A stretch of 64,000 nucleotides of DNA from Sphingobium sp. DEHP117 (GTDB lineage: Bacteria; Pseudomonadota; Alphaproteobacteria; Sphingomonadales; Sphingomonadaceae). This document shows, one piece after another, positions 43,701 to 51,641 of this stretch (the first letter of the stretch is position 1; each line of letters begins with the position of its first letter). A program made the position numbers and the translations under genes. Location: assembly GCF_030867385.1 (NCBI RefSeq), contig NZ_JAPFBJ010000003.1, positions 646,099 through 710,098 of the forward strand, given 5' to 3'. The notes below the pieces were generated by a model that saw nothing but the letters and a program-made list of their open reading frames with translations, did no database searches and had not been told where the DNA came from.

Positions 43701-45923
43701 GTCGATGAGCTTGAGGACCGACAGGCTCGGATTTGTGTAGCGCCAACCTCGGCGAAGATCAGTCCAGAGCCGATGGGCCAGAACCCTGGCGAGGGAGCGT
43801 TGGGCGTCTTCGCGGACCACGGCACCTGCCTCAGGGTCCAACATCCAGTGGATCCGCGCGTCCTTGTTGCCCGCGGTGAACCCAAGCGCCTTCACGACCC
43901 GCAGGCCGAATTCGTCCTCTGTCATGCCATCTTCGCCGGCATCCAGAACGGCTCGCAGGATCGCGCCGCGCAGCAGGCTGACGAACAGAAAGTCATTGAA
44001 GTGGCCCGCCTGAAGTGCGGCATCCTGCCGGTTGTCCGTGAAACCGAGGAGCTTGCGTTTTTCCTTGGGAACACCGCTGCCGCTCCCGTTCATCCATTCC
44101 AGTGCTGTCGAGACTAGAAGTGTTGTGGCCGAGCTACGGCCCTCGCCCGACAGGCCCGCGAGCTTGCTGCGTTCCCGCATGCTGGGATGCGGTTGGTCGA
44201 GACAGCACGGGCAGAAGCCAAACTTGCCCGGTATGAACCAGAAGCTCTTCCCCGATGAATCGTAGCGCCCGTCCGGGGCCACTGTGACCATCTGGGGAAC
44301 TCTGCCTTTCCTGTTTGCCCTAAGCCGCTCGACGCCGTTGCGCTCCTCGCGCCAATCCTCGGGATACGTTTCGACCTCTCCTGTGAAGGCATAGTCAGGA
44401 TCGCCATCGCCCGTAGGGGTCAGATAGCCCGCAATATCGCCCTCTTGGTCGTCGTGCGGCGTGTCATCAATATTCCTCGGCAGAAACGCAATGCCCTCGA
44501 CATCCTCGGTTTTCGTGACGACGTGGACCTCATGTCCACAGTCCCGGCAAAAGCGGGTTGGATAGAGGCGATGGCCCGGCGCGCTGGGGTCTTCGAGCTG
44601 CCCTTCGAACAGAACGTTCCTGGGTCGTTCAGTCAGGGTGGTGAAAATCTCTCCCGCACCAGAGATGAACTGATGGAGCTTGAACGCCAGGAATGCGCCT
44701 GCCCCAGAACCGCCCCGCTCGGCTTCCGGGAGGCTGACGCGGGTCAGGAAGGTCTCAAGGCCACTTCGGCAGATTTCACGGTCGACGCCGCTGTCAATTG
44801 ACAGAAGGGAAACCGCCTCCTCAAAGGGAATGGGCTTCTTGCGCTTGAGCTCCTGCTCGTCCTCAAGGCCGATTGCCAGCTCGGTCCATACTGCCAGCGA
44901 GTGCTTTTTCAGAACCTCATCTGTCAGCACGTCGGGAAGCGCAGATGTCAGGATCGTGGCGAGCTTCGGCCGCACATCGTCGAGCTTCAGCAGATCGTCC
45001 GTTGCGCGTTGCAAGGACTCATCAATGACGGATTCGGGGCCAATAGGAGTTCCGAACAGGCGCGATGCAACATCCGCCACGGCCTGCGCGCGATTGATAT
45101 CGGACCCCTCGCTCGCCATGGTGGCCGAGGTGCCGATGCAGATGGGCGCCTTGTCCGCTGCGCAGCGGTTGCGAAGACGACGGACGAGGATGGCGACATC
45201 CGCGCCCTGGCGGCCGCGATAAGTGTGCAGCTCGTCGAGAACGATGAAGTCCAGACCGATTGCGTTCTCTATGACTTTGGTGTCGAGGGTGTCCTGCCGA
45301 GTCAGGAGTAGCTCAGCCATCATGAAGTTGGTCAGCAGAATGTCCGGCGGGTTGTCTGCGATCCGCTGACGCTCCTCTTGACTTTCCTGGCCGGTGTAGC
45401 GCCGCACGACCGGCTTCAGGTCTTCGGGCAAGCCGGACTGGGAAATGAAGTCCTCAATCCCCTTGAGCTGGCTGTTGGCCAATGCGTTCATCGGATAGAC
45501 GATGATGGCGCTGGTCCTACGCGGCTTCCCGGATTTCCGAGCGCGGACGATCGCATCGACCACCGGCACGAAGAAGCAAAGGGACTTGCCCGAGCCAGTT
45601 CCGGTCGTGACGACAAAACTCTGCCCGGCGCGGGCCTTTGCGATGGACTGCGCCTGGTGGCGATGAAACCGGAGAGGCGTTTCGCCGAAACGAAATATCC
45701 TGCCAGTCGCCTCGTCGAGATCACCCGAGGCGACCAGATCATCGACGGTCGGGCCCTCAAGATATCGAGGATTCAGCGACAGTAGAGCGTCCGGCCAGAA
45801 GCGCCCGGCATCGTACTGCCGACCGACCTCTGATTTCAGGTCTTCAGATCGAATGGTGCTGAACGACCGCGAGAACCGGGCGTAGGAATTGATAAGACGA
45901 TGGTCGAATTCAAACGCCTTCAT
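40752..45923 (-). CDS. DUF1998-type DEAD-box helicase
   Basis: 1723 residues. An N-terminal DEAD helicase core has TTGTGSGKSLCFF (motif I), FIVLDELHTYRGRQGAD (motif II), CIGTSATM (motif III) and QRAGRAGRSGQ (motif VI, near residue 1030). A cysteine cluster follows (CSNCGACHDGEVERCHAC), then the C-terminal DUF1998-like cluster GESCVRGCYRCLLSYF. In DISARM these two parts are often separate proteins (DrmA-like helicase, DrmB with DUF1998); here they are one. First gene of the five-gene operon. Its promoter should lie in the 177 bp upstream (45924-46100), where no clear element was identified. Confidence 0.87.
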   Translation of the reverse strand: MKAFEFDHRLINSYARFSRSFSTIRSEDLKSEVGRQYDAGRFWPDALLSLNPRYLEGPTVDDLVASGDLDEATGRIFRFGETPLRFHRHQAQSIAKARAGQSFVVTTGTGSGKSLCFFVPVVDAIVRARKSGKPRRTSAIIVYPMNALANSQLKGIEDFISQSGLPEDLKPVVRRYTGQESQEERQRIADNPPDILLTNFMMAELLLTRQDTLDTKVIENAIGLDFIVLDELHTYRGRQGADVAILVRRLRNRCAADKAPICIGTSATMASEGSDINRAQAVADVASRLFGTPIGPESVIDESLQRATDDLLKLDDVRPKLATILTSALPDVLTDEVLKKHSLAVWTELAIGLEDEQELKRKKPIPFEEAVSLLSIDSGVDREICRSGLETFLTRVSLPEAERGGSGAGAFLAFKLHQFISGAGEIFTTLTERPRNVLFEGQLEDPSAPGHRLYPTRFCRDCGHEVHVVTKTEDVEGIAFLPRNIDDTPHDDQEGDIAGYLTPTGDGDPDYAFTGEVETYPEDWREERNGVERLRANRKGRVPQMVTVAPDGRYDSSGKSFWFIPGKFGFCPCCLDQPHPSMRERSKLAGLSGEGRSSATTLLVSTALEWMNGSGSGVPKEKRKLLGFTDNRQDAALQAGHFNDFLFVSLLRGAILRAVLDAGEDGMTEDEFGLRVVKALGFTAGNKDARIHWMLDPEAGAVVREDAQRSLARVLAHRLWTDLRRGWRYTNPSLSVLKLIDVAFIGLDDIAEDTERLAAILPDLGTLDAAARKAMLKQLLGAMLEGLAVGTEALDLTVLDTVAQKSRNLLRAPWAIDAKETPRSRTTLFLQAPGKDRVGLREEQTIIRAGHNSRIGRLINRKSVIGTKLAKTDYLTVMTGLMDLLAREGLVSRVDIERDLQGWRLSPSVVRVIPGEAIRTATAQGNRYFHDLYNAIAADLKAGHSSYWGLEGREHTAQVSQRQREWREWRFRFEKDDQENLAENAADLKASGESEQFLPALFCSPTMELGVDISALNAVYLRNVPPTPANYAQRAGRAGRSGQAAVIVTYCAAQSPHDQYFFERRNEMVAGIVRPPALDITNEELVRSHLHAVWLAEAKIALSPDIPEILDLKQPDYPLKQEIHDVVNRPGLASSAHSPMKRVLDQILASVDGPKPVWMGGSDDFVSDVAQRAPQEFDRAFDRWRELYNSARTQLMEANARSEITGLSGADRRRIKAAQMQASDQITILEQGKASNGSDFYSYRYLATEGFLPGYNFPRLPLYAFIPGEGKTGSFLQRARFLAISEFGPRSLIYHEGRAYRVMKAKLPPEVRTGDGSELATRDIFICSNCGACHDGEVERCHACNSPMAGEVPVQRTLRIDNVEAAPADRITANDEERVRQGFDIQTVFSWPKRDGRVQITEAEFRCEETSILALQYANSAEISRINKGLKRRANQTVFGFYIDPRSGYWAKAEDEDSDVDVPPDVVRPVRIVPIVRDRKNALLFRFSEPGAYAAETIATVQHALMRGIEVIFQLEEGEILGEPLPARDNRRAILAYEATEGGAGVLSRLVEDPQALSKVAREALTLMHFEKVDEAIAAGDARLLVSHEGESCVRGCYRCLLSYFNQPDHELIDRTSDEAKQMLVNLARGQIVLAAAPGRPADGAGWESAFKAVGLPAPDSSAVSFSDQEMSFAWRSHFVAACIAPLAEATRKEAEAKGWTLFELPGAVTAGVPDAMISMLGG

Positions 45924-46100
45924 TGCCTGTCTCGCCCCCCAATATTTCTATTGTACTGCAACCATCCATCCCAAATGGCTTCACCAATCTGCTGCCTTGC
46001 AGGCGCAAGCACGTCTTGGACAGACCCTGCCTTCCCGACCTGAGCTTGATTGCCCGCCAGCTCCTTATACGCAGTGTGTCTTCGCGCCGCCCCATAGCGC

Positions 46101-47321
46101 TCAGCCCCACAAACACGACAATGGCGCCGCCGCCAACCTGTCGCCGAAGGGCACGAGATCGGTGCTGTCATAGAGCACGACGCCGTAGGCGAACCGTTCC
46201 TTGCAGGCCTCGGCCAAGGCCCGCAGCCCGGCGAAGTCGCCGGACCTCACTGTTGCGGCCGCCTTCACCTCGATCCCCACGATCATGCCGTCGTCGCGCT
46301 CGAGCACGATGTCGACCTCGCGCATGTCTCGATCGCGGAAATGATGTGGCGTCAGACGCAGGTCTGAGGCCGTCATCAGCTTCAGCACTTCGGAGAAAAC
46401 GAAGCTCTCGAGCAGCGCGCCGAACGCCCCTCGATCCGCCTTGATCCGATCGAAAGTCAGCCCACGCGCTGCAGCCAGCAAACCGGAATCTAGGAAATGC
46501 AACTTGGGCGTCTTGACGATGCGCTTGAGCGCATTTGTGAACCAGGGCTGCAGGGTCGCGATCAGGAACACCTGTTCGAGCAGACCGACATAGCGCTGAC
46601 CGGTCCTGTGGTTGACGTTGATCCCGCTCGCGAGCTGGGAATAGTTGACGAGCTGCCCGGAATGTTCGGCCAGAAGTCGGACGAATTTCGGGAGTTCAGT
46701 GAGCTTTTCCACCTCGGCGATATCGCGAAGATCACGGGTCAGGATCGAGGTGAGATACGACCGCGCCCAATCTTGTCGCCGCCGTTCGCTGTCACGGCTG
46801 ATCGCTTCGGGAAAGCCGCCGCGCAGTACCAGTTGCACCAGCTCATCGCCAACGATCGCGTCTCTCTGGCTGTGCAAGCTCCCTTCAAACAGGCGTTCGA
46901 GAAAGGTCGGCACTCGGTTCTCGATTTCCGCCCGAGCCAAGGGCAGCATCCGGATGGTTTCCATCCGGCCAGCGAGGCTGTCGGAGACGCGCGGCAAGGT
47001 CAGCACATTGGCCGATCCGGTGAGCAGGAAACGGCCAGGTCGATAGTCTTCGTCGACCGTCTTCTTGATTGCCAGCAACAGATTGGGCGCGCGCTGGATC
47101 TCGTCGATGATGGCGCGATCCAGACCTCGGATGAAGCCGGCCGGGTCGGACTGGGCGGCCTCAAGGACGGTCTGGTCGTCGAGGGTGCTGTAGGTCCAGC
47201 CGGTTTCTCCCATCTTTCGCACCAGCGTCGTCTTGCCGGCCCGGCGCGGTCCGACGATGAGGACGACCGGCGTGTCCGCAAGCGCCTCCTCCGCCCTACG
47301 CTCAACGAATCGCTGGAACAT
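46101..47321 (-). CDS. AAA ATPase with DUF4143 domain
   Basis: 406 residues. Walker A is VGPRRAGKTTL (about residues 23-33), Walker B is AIIDEIQRAP, and an AAA_14 domain is followed by the C-terminal DUF4143 domain with its nuclease-like end (MREVDIVLERDDGMIVGIEVKA, D-E-K pattern). The family is common and poorly understood, often acquired horizontally. It is on the same strand as the helicase operon but 177 bp upstream of it, so it may be independent. The stop lies close to the DUF1998 helicase start region. Confidence 0.85.
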   Translation of the reverse strand: MFQRFVERRAEEALADTPVVLIVGPRRAGKTTLVRKMGETGWTYSTLDDQTVLEAAQSDPAGFIRGLDRAIIDEIQRAPNLLLAIKKTVDEDYRPGRFLLTGSANVLTLPRVSDSLAGRMETIRMLPLARAEIENRVPTFLERLFEGSLHSQRDAIVGDELVQLVLRGGFPEAISRDSERRRQDWARSYLTSILTRDLRDIAEVEKLTELPKFVRLLAEHSGQLVNYSQLASGINVNHRTGQRYVGLLEQVFLIATLQPWFTNALKRIVKTPKLHFLDSGLLAAARGLTFDRIKADRGAFGALLESFVFSEVLKLMTASDLRLTPHHFRDRDMREVDIVLERDDGMIVGIEVKAAATVRSGDFAGLRALAEACKERFAYGVVLYDSTDLVPFGDRLAAAPLSCLWG

Positions 47322-47494
47322 GACATCTCCGACTGCCGGCTGATTGGCACTATCAGCCTCGGCAGATTTGTAGTCAATGATCCGCTGATTGGTATCTTGA
47401 GCAACACCAGGATCTGAGGGGAAAGCCTTCCCCTACGGCCGAGCCTTGTCTCTGCCGACCCCTTCTGCGGGGAGCCCCCGCAACGCCCCCGAGA

Positions 47495-47573
47495 GTGAGA
47501 GTGCAGGCCGGCTGTGCCGTGACGGGTTGAAGGCTGGGAGAGAGGCTTCCAGCGCCCGTCGCGGAGACCCGCG
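47495..47573 (+). promoter_or_regulatory. Structured 5' leader of the third ardC
   Basis: Same layout as the parB leader. An outer 8-bp stem pairs 47519-47526 (GTGACGGG) with 47555-47562 (CCCGTCGC), and an inner stem pairs GAAG (47529-47532) with CTTC (47546-47549). GGAG (47563-47566) follows directly as the ribosome binding site, seven bases before the ATG. The shared box CCGAGAGTGAGAG precedes both. The inner stem has changed on both sides relative to parB, which keeps pairing. Confidence 0.65.
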
Positions 47574-48374
47574 ATGTCGAAAATTGATCCACGCGGCCGG
47601 CCGAGCGCCGACCGGACAAGCCTGTATGACGAAATCACCGGCAAGATCCTGGCTGAACTGGAAGCCGGGCGACTTCCCTGGGTCCAGCCCTGGGGGACGG
47701 CTGCGGCCAAGGCGCCGCTCGCCATGCCGACCAACGCTGCAACCGGGCGCGGCTACTCCGGGGTCAATGTGCTGATCCTTTGGGGCGCGGTGATCTCTCA
47801 TGGCTTCCCGAGCCAGGACTGGCTCACCTTCCGCCAGGCCCTGTCGATTGGCGGCAATGTCCGCAAGGGCGAGCGCGGCACCACCGTTGTCTATGCCGAC
47901 CGCTTCGTGCCGGACGATGAACGCCGGCGTGCCCGAGAGACCGGCGACGAAGCGCAGGCAATCCCGTTCCTGAAGCGCTTCACGGTTTTCAACGTCGCGC
48001 AGTGTGACGGCCTGCCTGAGGACCTCGTGGCGGCCGTGCCGCCCCCCGAGCCCGGGTTGATCGAGCCCACGGTCGAAGCGCTGATCCGGGCGAGCGGGAT
48101 CGACTTTCGCATCGGCGGCGACCGGGCTTACTACGCGCCTTCGCCCGACTATGTGATGGTGCCGCCGCCCCAAGCCTTCTTCGAGCCCATCAACTGGCAT
48201 CGCACGGCGCTCCACGAATGCGCCCATGCCAGCGGCGCGGCCCATAGGCTGGGACGCGATCTCACAGGATCGTTCGGCTCCAAGAAATATGCGTTCGAGG
48301 AACTGGTGGCCTTATCTGGACAGTCTGCGCCGCCCGCAACATTGCAGTAAGGTCGGCGATGGACGCCCACGGTA

Positions 48375-48438
48375 GGCAGTTATCAGGCTGGCCGTAGCGC
48401 TGACCCAAGAGCTGGCGGAGGCCAGCCTGATAACTGCC
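48375..48438. repeat. 19-bp inverted repeat inside the left end of the mer-trio element
   Basis: GGCAGTTATCAGGCTGGCC (48375-48393) is perfectly repeated in reverse complement at 48420-48438. The core TTATCAGGCTGG resembles the element's tip TTATCTGGACAG, so the left end carries three related sites, one terminal and two subterminal and opposed. Likely recombinase binding sites, or a transcription-control hairpin ahead of the first recombinase gene. Confidence 0.7.
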
Positions 48439-48501
48439 GGGCCATAGGGCGCATCGGTGTGAGGTCAGCTTCCGGGTGGGGGGTCCGGGGGGGAGGGTTT
48501 C

Positions 48502-49857
48502 GTGCCGGTGTCGATCATTACCGTTTGCGAGCGCCGCGACGCCAGGGGGCTCGACGCGCATGTGCCGCTGATCCTGCGGGGAGACGCTCTCTATGATCCC
48601 GATCTCGACCGCTTCTTTGTCGACCTGCCGCTAGCGGGGATCCGCTCGCGCCATTCGCTGCGCGCCTACGCCTATGACGTTGCGGTGTGGCTTCGCTTCC
48701 TCGATGCCTGCGGCACGACGATATGGGACGCGGCCCGCGACGATGTGACCGCCTATCACCGCGCGCGGCGGCGCGGCGACGCCGCCCAGCGGATCAGCGC
48801 GGCAAGCTGGAACCGGGCAGTCGCCAGCCTCGATCGCCTCTACCGCTGGGGTAAGAGCCAAGGGCTGATTGCCGAAGCGCCGTTCAGTCGGCGCGCTATA
48901 TGGCGACCGGCGCATGGGGGGCGTCGGGGCATGATCGCCGCGCGCAACGACGCCTATGAACGCACTGCCAAGCGATCGGATGTGCGGTTCGTCACGATGG
49001 ACGACTACCGCATTTTCCGCGACGTCGGTCTGCGCGGCCTCGCCCTTGACGGTACGGAACGCCCCGGCGCTCGCGATCGCAACGGGCTGCGCAACGCGCT
49101 GTTCGCCGATCTTCTCGTCACAACCGGCCTGCGTCTCGAAGAGGCGTCGGGCCTGCTCGCCGATGAGCTTGCGGCCATCGATCACGACCACGATCAGGCT
49201 CAGCAGCTTTGGCTGCGCCTGCCGCCGCCGCTCACCAAGGGCGACCGCGGACGCAGCGTCCTGGTCCCGCGCCGGCTCCTTCGTCAGATCACCGCCTATG
49301 TCGCCGTCGAGCGCGCCGCGGGCGTGACCAAGTTCGCCGCGCGCGACGGTGCGGCCAGGTTCGAGCGACCGATCCACGTCACCCGCGCCGGTCTCGACCG
49401 CATGCGCGATGTCTGCACCCCGGAGGAACGATGCCGCCTGATCCTGTGCGACGAGGATGGAACGCCCCGCGAGCCGGTGGCGCTATGGCTGACCGAGGTC
49501 GGGCAGCCTGTCCGCCCCAACTCGTGGGAGGTGATCTTCACCCGGGCCTGCAAGCGGTGCGAGGAGAACGGCTTCCCGCTGTCGATCAGCCCGCACCAGC
49601 TTCGCCACACCTTCGCAGTCCATATGCTCGCTCTGCTGATCCAGCAGCGACTGCGCGAGGCCGCACTGCCGGTGGGGCCGGTGGAGACCTATCGGCTGAT
49701 CCTGGGCGACCCGCTGCAACAGGTGCAACGCCTGCTCGGCCACGCGAGCCTCGCCACCACCTATGTCTATCTCGACCATATCGCGACCCGCGCCGATACG
49801 GTGGATGCGGCCGTCGAGGAGCTGCTGGCGCTGTTGCCGGGACCGCAGGGCGCATGA
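48502..49857 (+). CDS. Tyrosine recombinase 1 of the mer-trio element
   Basis: 451-residue tyrosine recombinase. An N-terminal SAM-like domain (about 40-130) is followed by a catalytic domain with Arg I in TTGLRLEEASGLL, the box HQLRHTFAVH and LLGHASLATTYVYLDH with the nucleophile tyrosine. All key residues are present. The start is a GTG at 48502 preceded by a GGGAGGG site. It is transcribed into recombinases 2 and 3 with ATGA overlaps. It should catalyse strand exchange at the element ends. Confidence 0.9.
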   Translation: MPVSIITVCERRDARGLDAHVPLILRGDALYDPDLDRFFVDLPLAGIRSRHSLRAYAYDVAVWLRFLDACGTTIWDAARDDVTAYHRARRRGDAAQRISAASWNRAVASLDRLYRWGKSQGLIAEAPFSRRAIWRPAHGGRRGMIAARNDAYERTAKRSDVRFVTMDDYRIFRDVGLRGLALDGTERPGARDRNGLRNALFADLLVTTGLRLEEASGLLADELAAIDHDHDQAQQLWLRLPPPLTKGDRGRSVLVPRRLLRQITAYVAVERAAGVTKFAARDGAARFERPIHVTRAGLDRMRDVCTPEERCRLILCDEDGTPREPVALWLTEVGQPVRPNSWEVIFTRACKRCEENGFPLSISPHQLRHTFAVHMLALLIQQRLREAALPVGPVETYRLILGDPLQQVQRLLGHASLATTYVYLDHIATRADTVDAAVEELLALLPGPQGA

Positions 49858-51641
49858 GCGAGCGTCCCCGCAAGGGCCGGCCTGTCGCCTTCGCGCCCAT
49901 CACGCCGGAGCGACCGCAGCCCGATCCGGTGTTCGGCCTCAAGTTCACCATCGAGGCGCGGCATGGCGGGACGGTCCTGGTCGATATGACCGCGCTCGAT
50001 CCTCGCCCGCTCGCCATCGCCTTTGCCGGTGCGCTGCGTCGGTCGGCCGCGCTCGGGGGACCGATCGGTGCGGCCAGCGTCATCAAGCAGTATGTCCAGG
50101 TCTATCGTCACTTCTTCGCCTGGCTTGCCGACGAAGGACTGAAGGTGGTTGGCGTCAGCGACCTGCGCGCGGTCCATATCGATGGTTTCGCATCCGCGCT
50201 CGAACGGCGTGGGATGGGCGCGATCCACCGTCACATGACGGTCAGCAAGATCATCAACACACTGCGCGCGATCGAAGCAGACCGGCCCGATCGGATCGCA
50301 CCCGAGCTGCATGAGCGGCTGCGCTACACGCTGGCCACTTCGGCGGGCCGCTCGACCCCGCGCGATGCCTACAGCCCCTTCGTCGCCCGCGCGCTGCGCG
50401 ACGCGGCGCGAGCCGATGTCGAAGCGATGTTCCGCCGTCTCGGCGCCGACGATCGGACCGACGAGGGTGATCCGGCCATCACCGCCGCCCGCGCCGATGT
50501 CGAAGCGATCATCGCGCGGCAGGGCTTTATCGTCGCAGACCAGCCCGAGCTGAAGAGCCTTTATTTCATGCGCATGCGCCGCAACCTGCCAACCGCGACG
50601 CTCATCGACGACCTGCATGGCCGGCATCATCTGCTCGCGCGCGACCTGCCGGCGCTGCTCGTGCTGCTCACGCTTGAGACGGGCCTTGAGCCCGAGTGCC
50701 TGAAGACGCTGACCGTGGACTGTCTCGCCAATGCCCATGCCGGCACGGTGGAGCTGCGCTATCTGAAGCGCCGGGCTCGCGGCGCCGAGCACAAGAGCAT
50801 GCGCATCCGCGACGGCGGTGGCGGCACGCCGGGCGGGCTGATCCGCCGCCTGATCGACGCCACGGCGGCTGCCCGCGAGCACCTGCCCGGCGATTGCCTG
50901 TGGGCCTATCACAACGTCGGCGGCCTTCGCGCCGGCATAGTCGACCTCAAGTATCCGCTCCCCGCCTGGGCTCGCCGCTGTGGCATTGTCGACGATAACG
51001 GCAAGCCGCTGCATCTGCTGCTTTCCCGGCTGCGCAAGACCCACAAGGCGCTGTGGTACACCAAGACCGAGGGGCACATGGCCCGCTTCGCGGTCGGTCA
51101 CACGCGCGAGGTCGCGGCGCGCCATTATGCCGACCTGCCGTCGCTCCGGCCCCTGCACGAGGCGGCCGTCGCCGATGCCTTTCGCGAGGCGGTCGCCGCC
51201 GCGATGCCGACCGTCCTCGCGCCCACGGCCGAGCAGGCGCTGCGCGAAGCGCCCGAGCAGGCGGCGCCGTTGATGTCGGCCGATACGGTGGGGCCGTTGC
51301 TCGACGGCGAACAGGATGTCTGGCTCGCCGCCTGCTCGGGCTTCCATAGCAGCCCCTTCTCCGAGGCCGGCTCACCCTGCGCGCAGCCCTTCTGGGGCTG
51401 CCTCGATTGCCCCAACGCCGTCATCACCGCGCGCAAGCTTCCCGCGATCCTCGCCTTCCTCGCGTTCGTCGAAGAGCAGCGACCGAGCCTCCCGGCGAGC
51501 GACTGGGCGGCCAAGTTCGGCCGCGTCCATTCCCGCATCACGACCCAGGTCCTGCCGGTCTTCTCCGATGCCGTTATCGCCGATGCGCGCTGGCAGATGG
51601 AGAGCGAGCGGCTCTATCTGCCGCCGGAAGCACGCGCATGA
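49854..51641 (+). CDS. Tyrosine recombinase 2 of the mer-trio element (divergent active site)
   Basis: 595 residues from the ATG at 49854, which overlaps the stop of recombinase 1 by ATGA. A C-terminal integrase-like domain is visible: LETGLEPECLKTL occupies the Arg I region but has Glu where Arg is expected, then LLLSRLRKTHKALWY for the HxxR box and FAVGHTREVAARHYADL with a candidate tyrosine. A cysteine-containing tail follows (CAQPFWGCLDCPNAV). The missing first arginine suggests a regulatory or DNA-binding partner rather than a full catalyst, unless alignment shifts the assignment. Longer N-terminal readings run back into recombinase 1 and were rejected. Confidence 0.82.
   Translation: MSERPRKGRPVAFAPITPERPQPDPVFGLKFTIEARHGGTVLVDMTALDPRPLAIAFAGALRRSAALGGPIGAASVIKQYVQVYRHFFAWLADEGLKVVGVSDLRAVHIDGFASALERRGMGAIHRHMTVSKIINTLRAIEADRPDRIAPELHERLRYTLATSAGRSTPRDAYSPFVARALRDAARADVEAMFRRLGADDRTDEGDPAITAARADVEAIIARQGFIVADQPELKSLYFMRMRRNLPTATLIDDLHGRHHLLARDLPALLVLLTLETGLEPECLKTLTVDCLANAHAGTVELRYLKRRARGAEHKSMRIRDGGGGTPGGLIRRLIDATAAAREHLPGDCLWAYHNVGGLRAGIVDLKYPLPAWARRCGIVDDNGKPLHLLLSRLRKTHKALWYTKTEGHMARFAVGHTREVAARHYADLPSLRPLHEAAVADAFREAVAAAMPTVLAPTAEQALREAPEQAAPLMSADTVGPLLDGEQDVWLAACSGFHSSPFSEAGSPCAQPFWGCLDCPNAVITARKLPAILAFLAFVEEQRPSLPASDWAAKFGRVHSRITTQVLPVFSDAVIADARWQMESERLYLPPEARA

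Noticed and set aside
30866..45923. Canonical DISARM
   Set aside because: No phospholipase-D (DrmC) gene and no separate DrmA and DrmB; a Rad50-like ATPase and an HNH nuclease are present instead.
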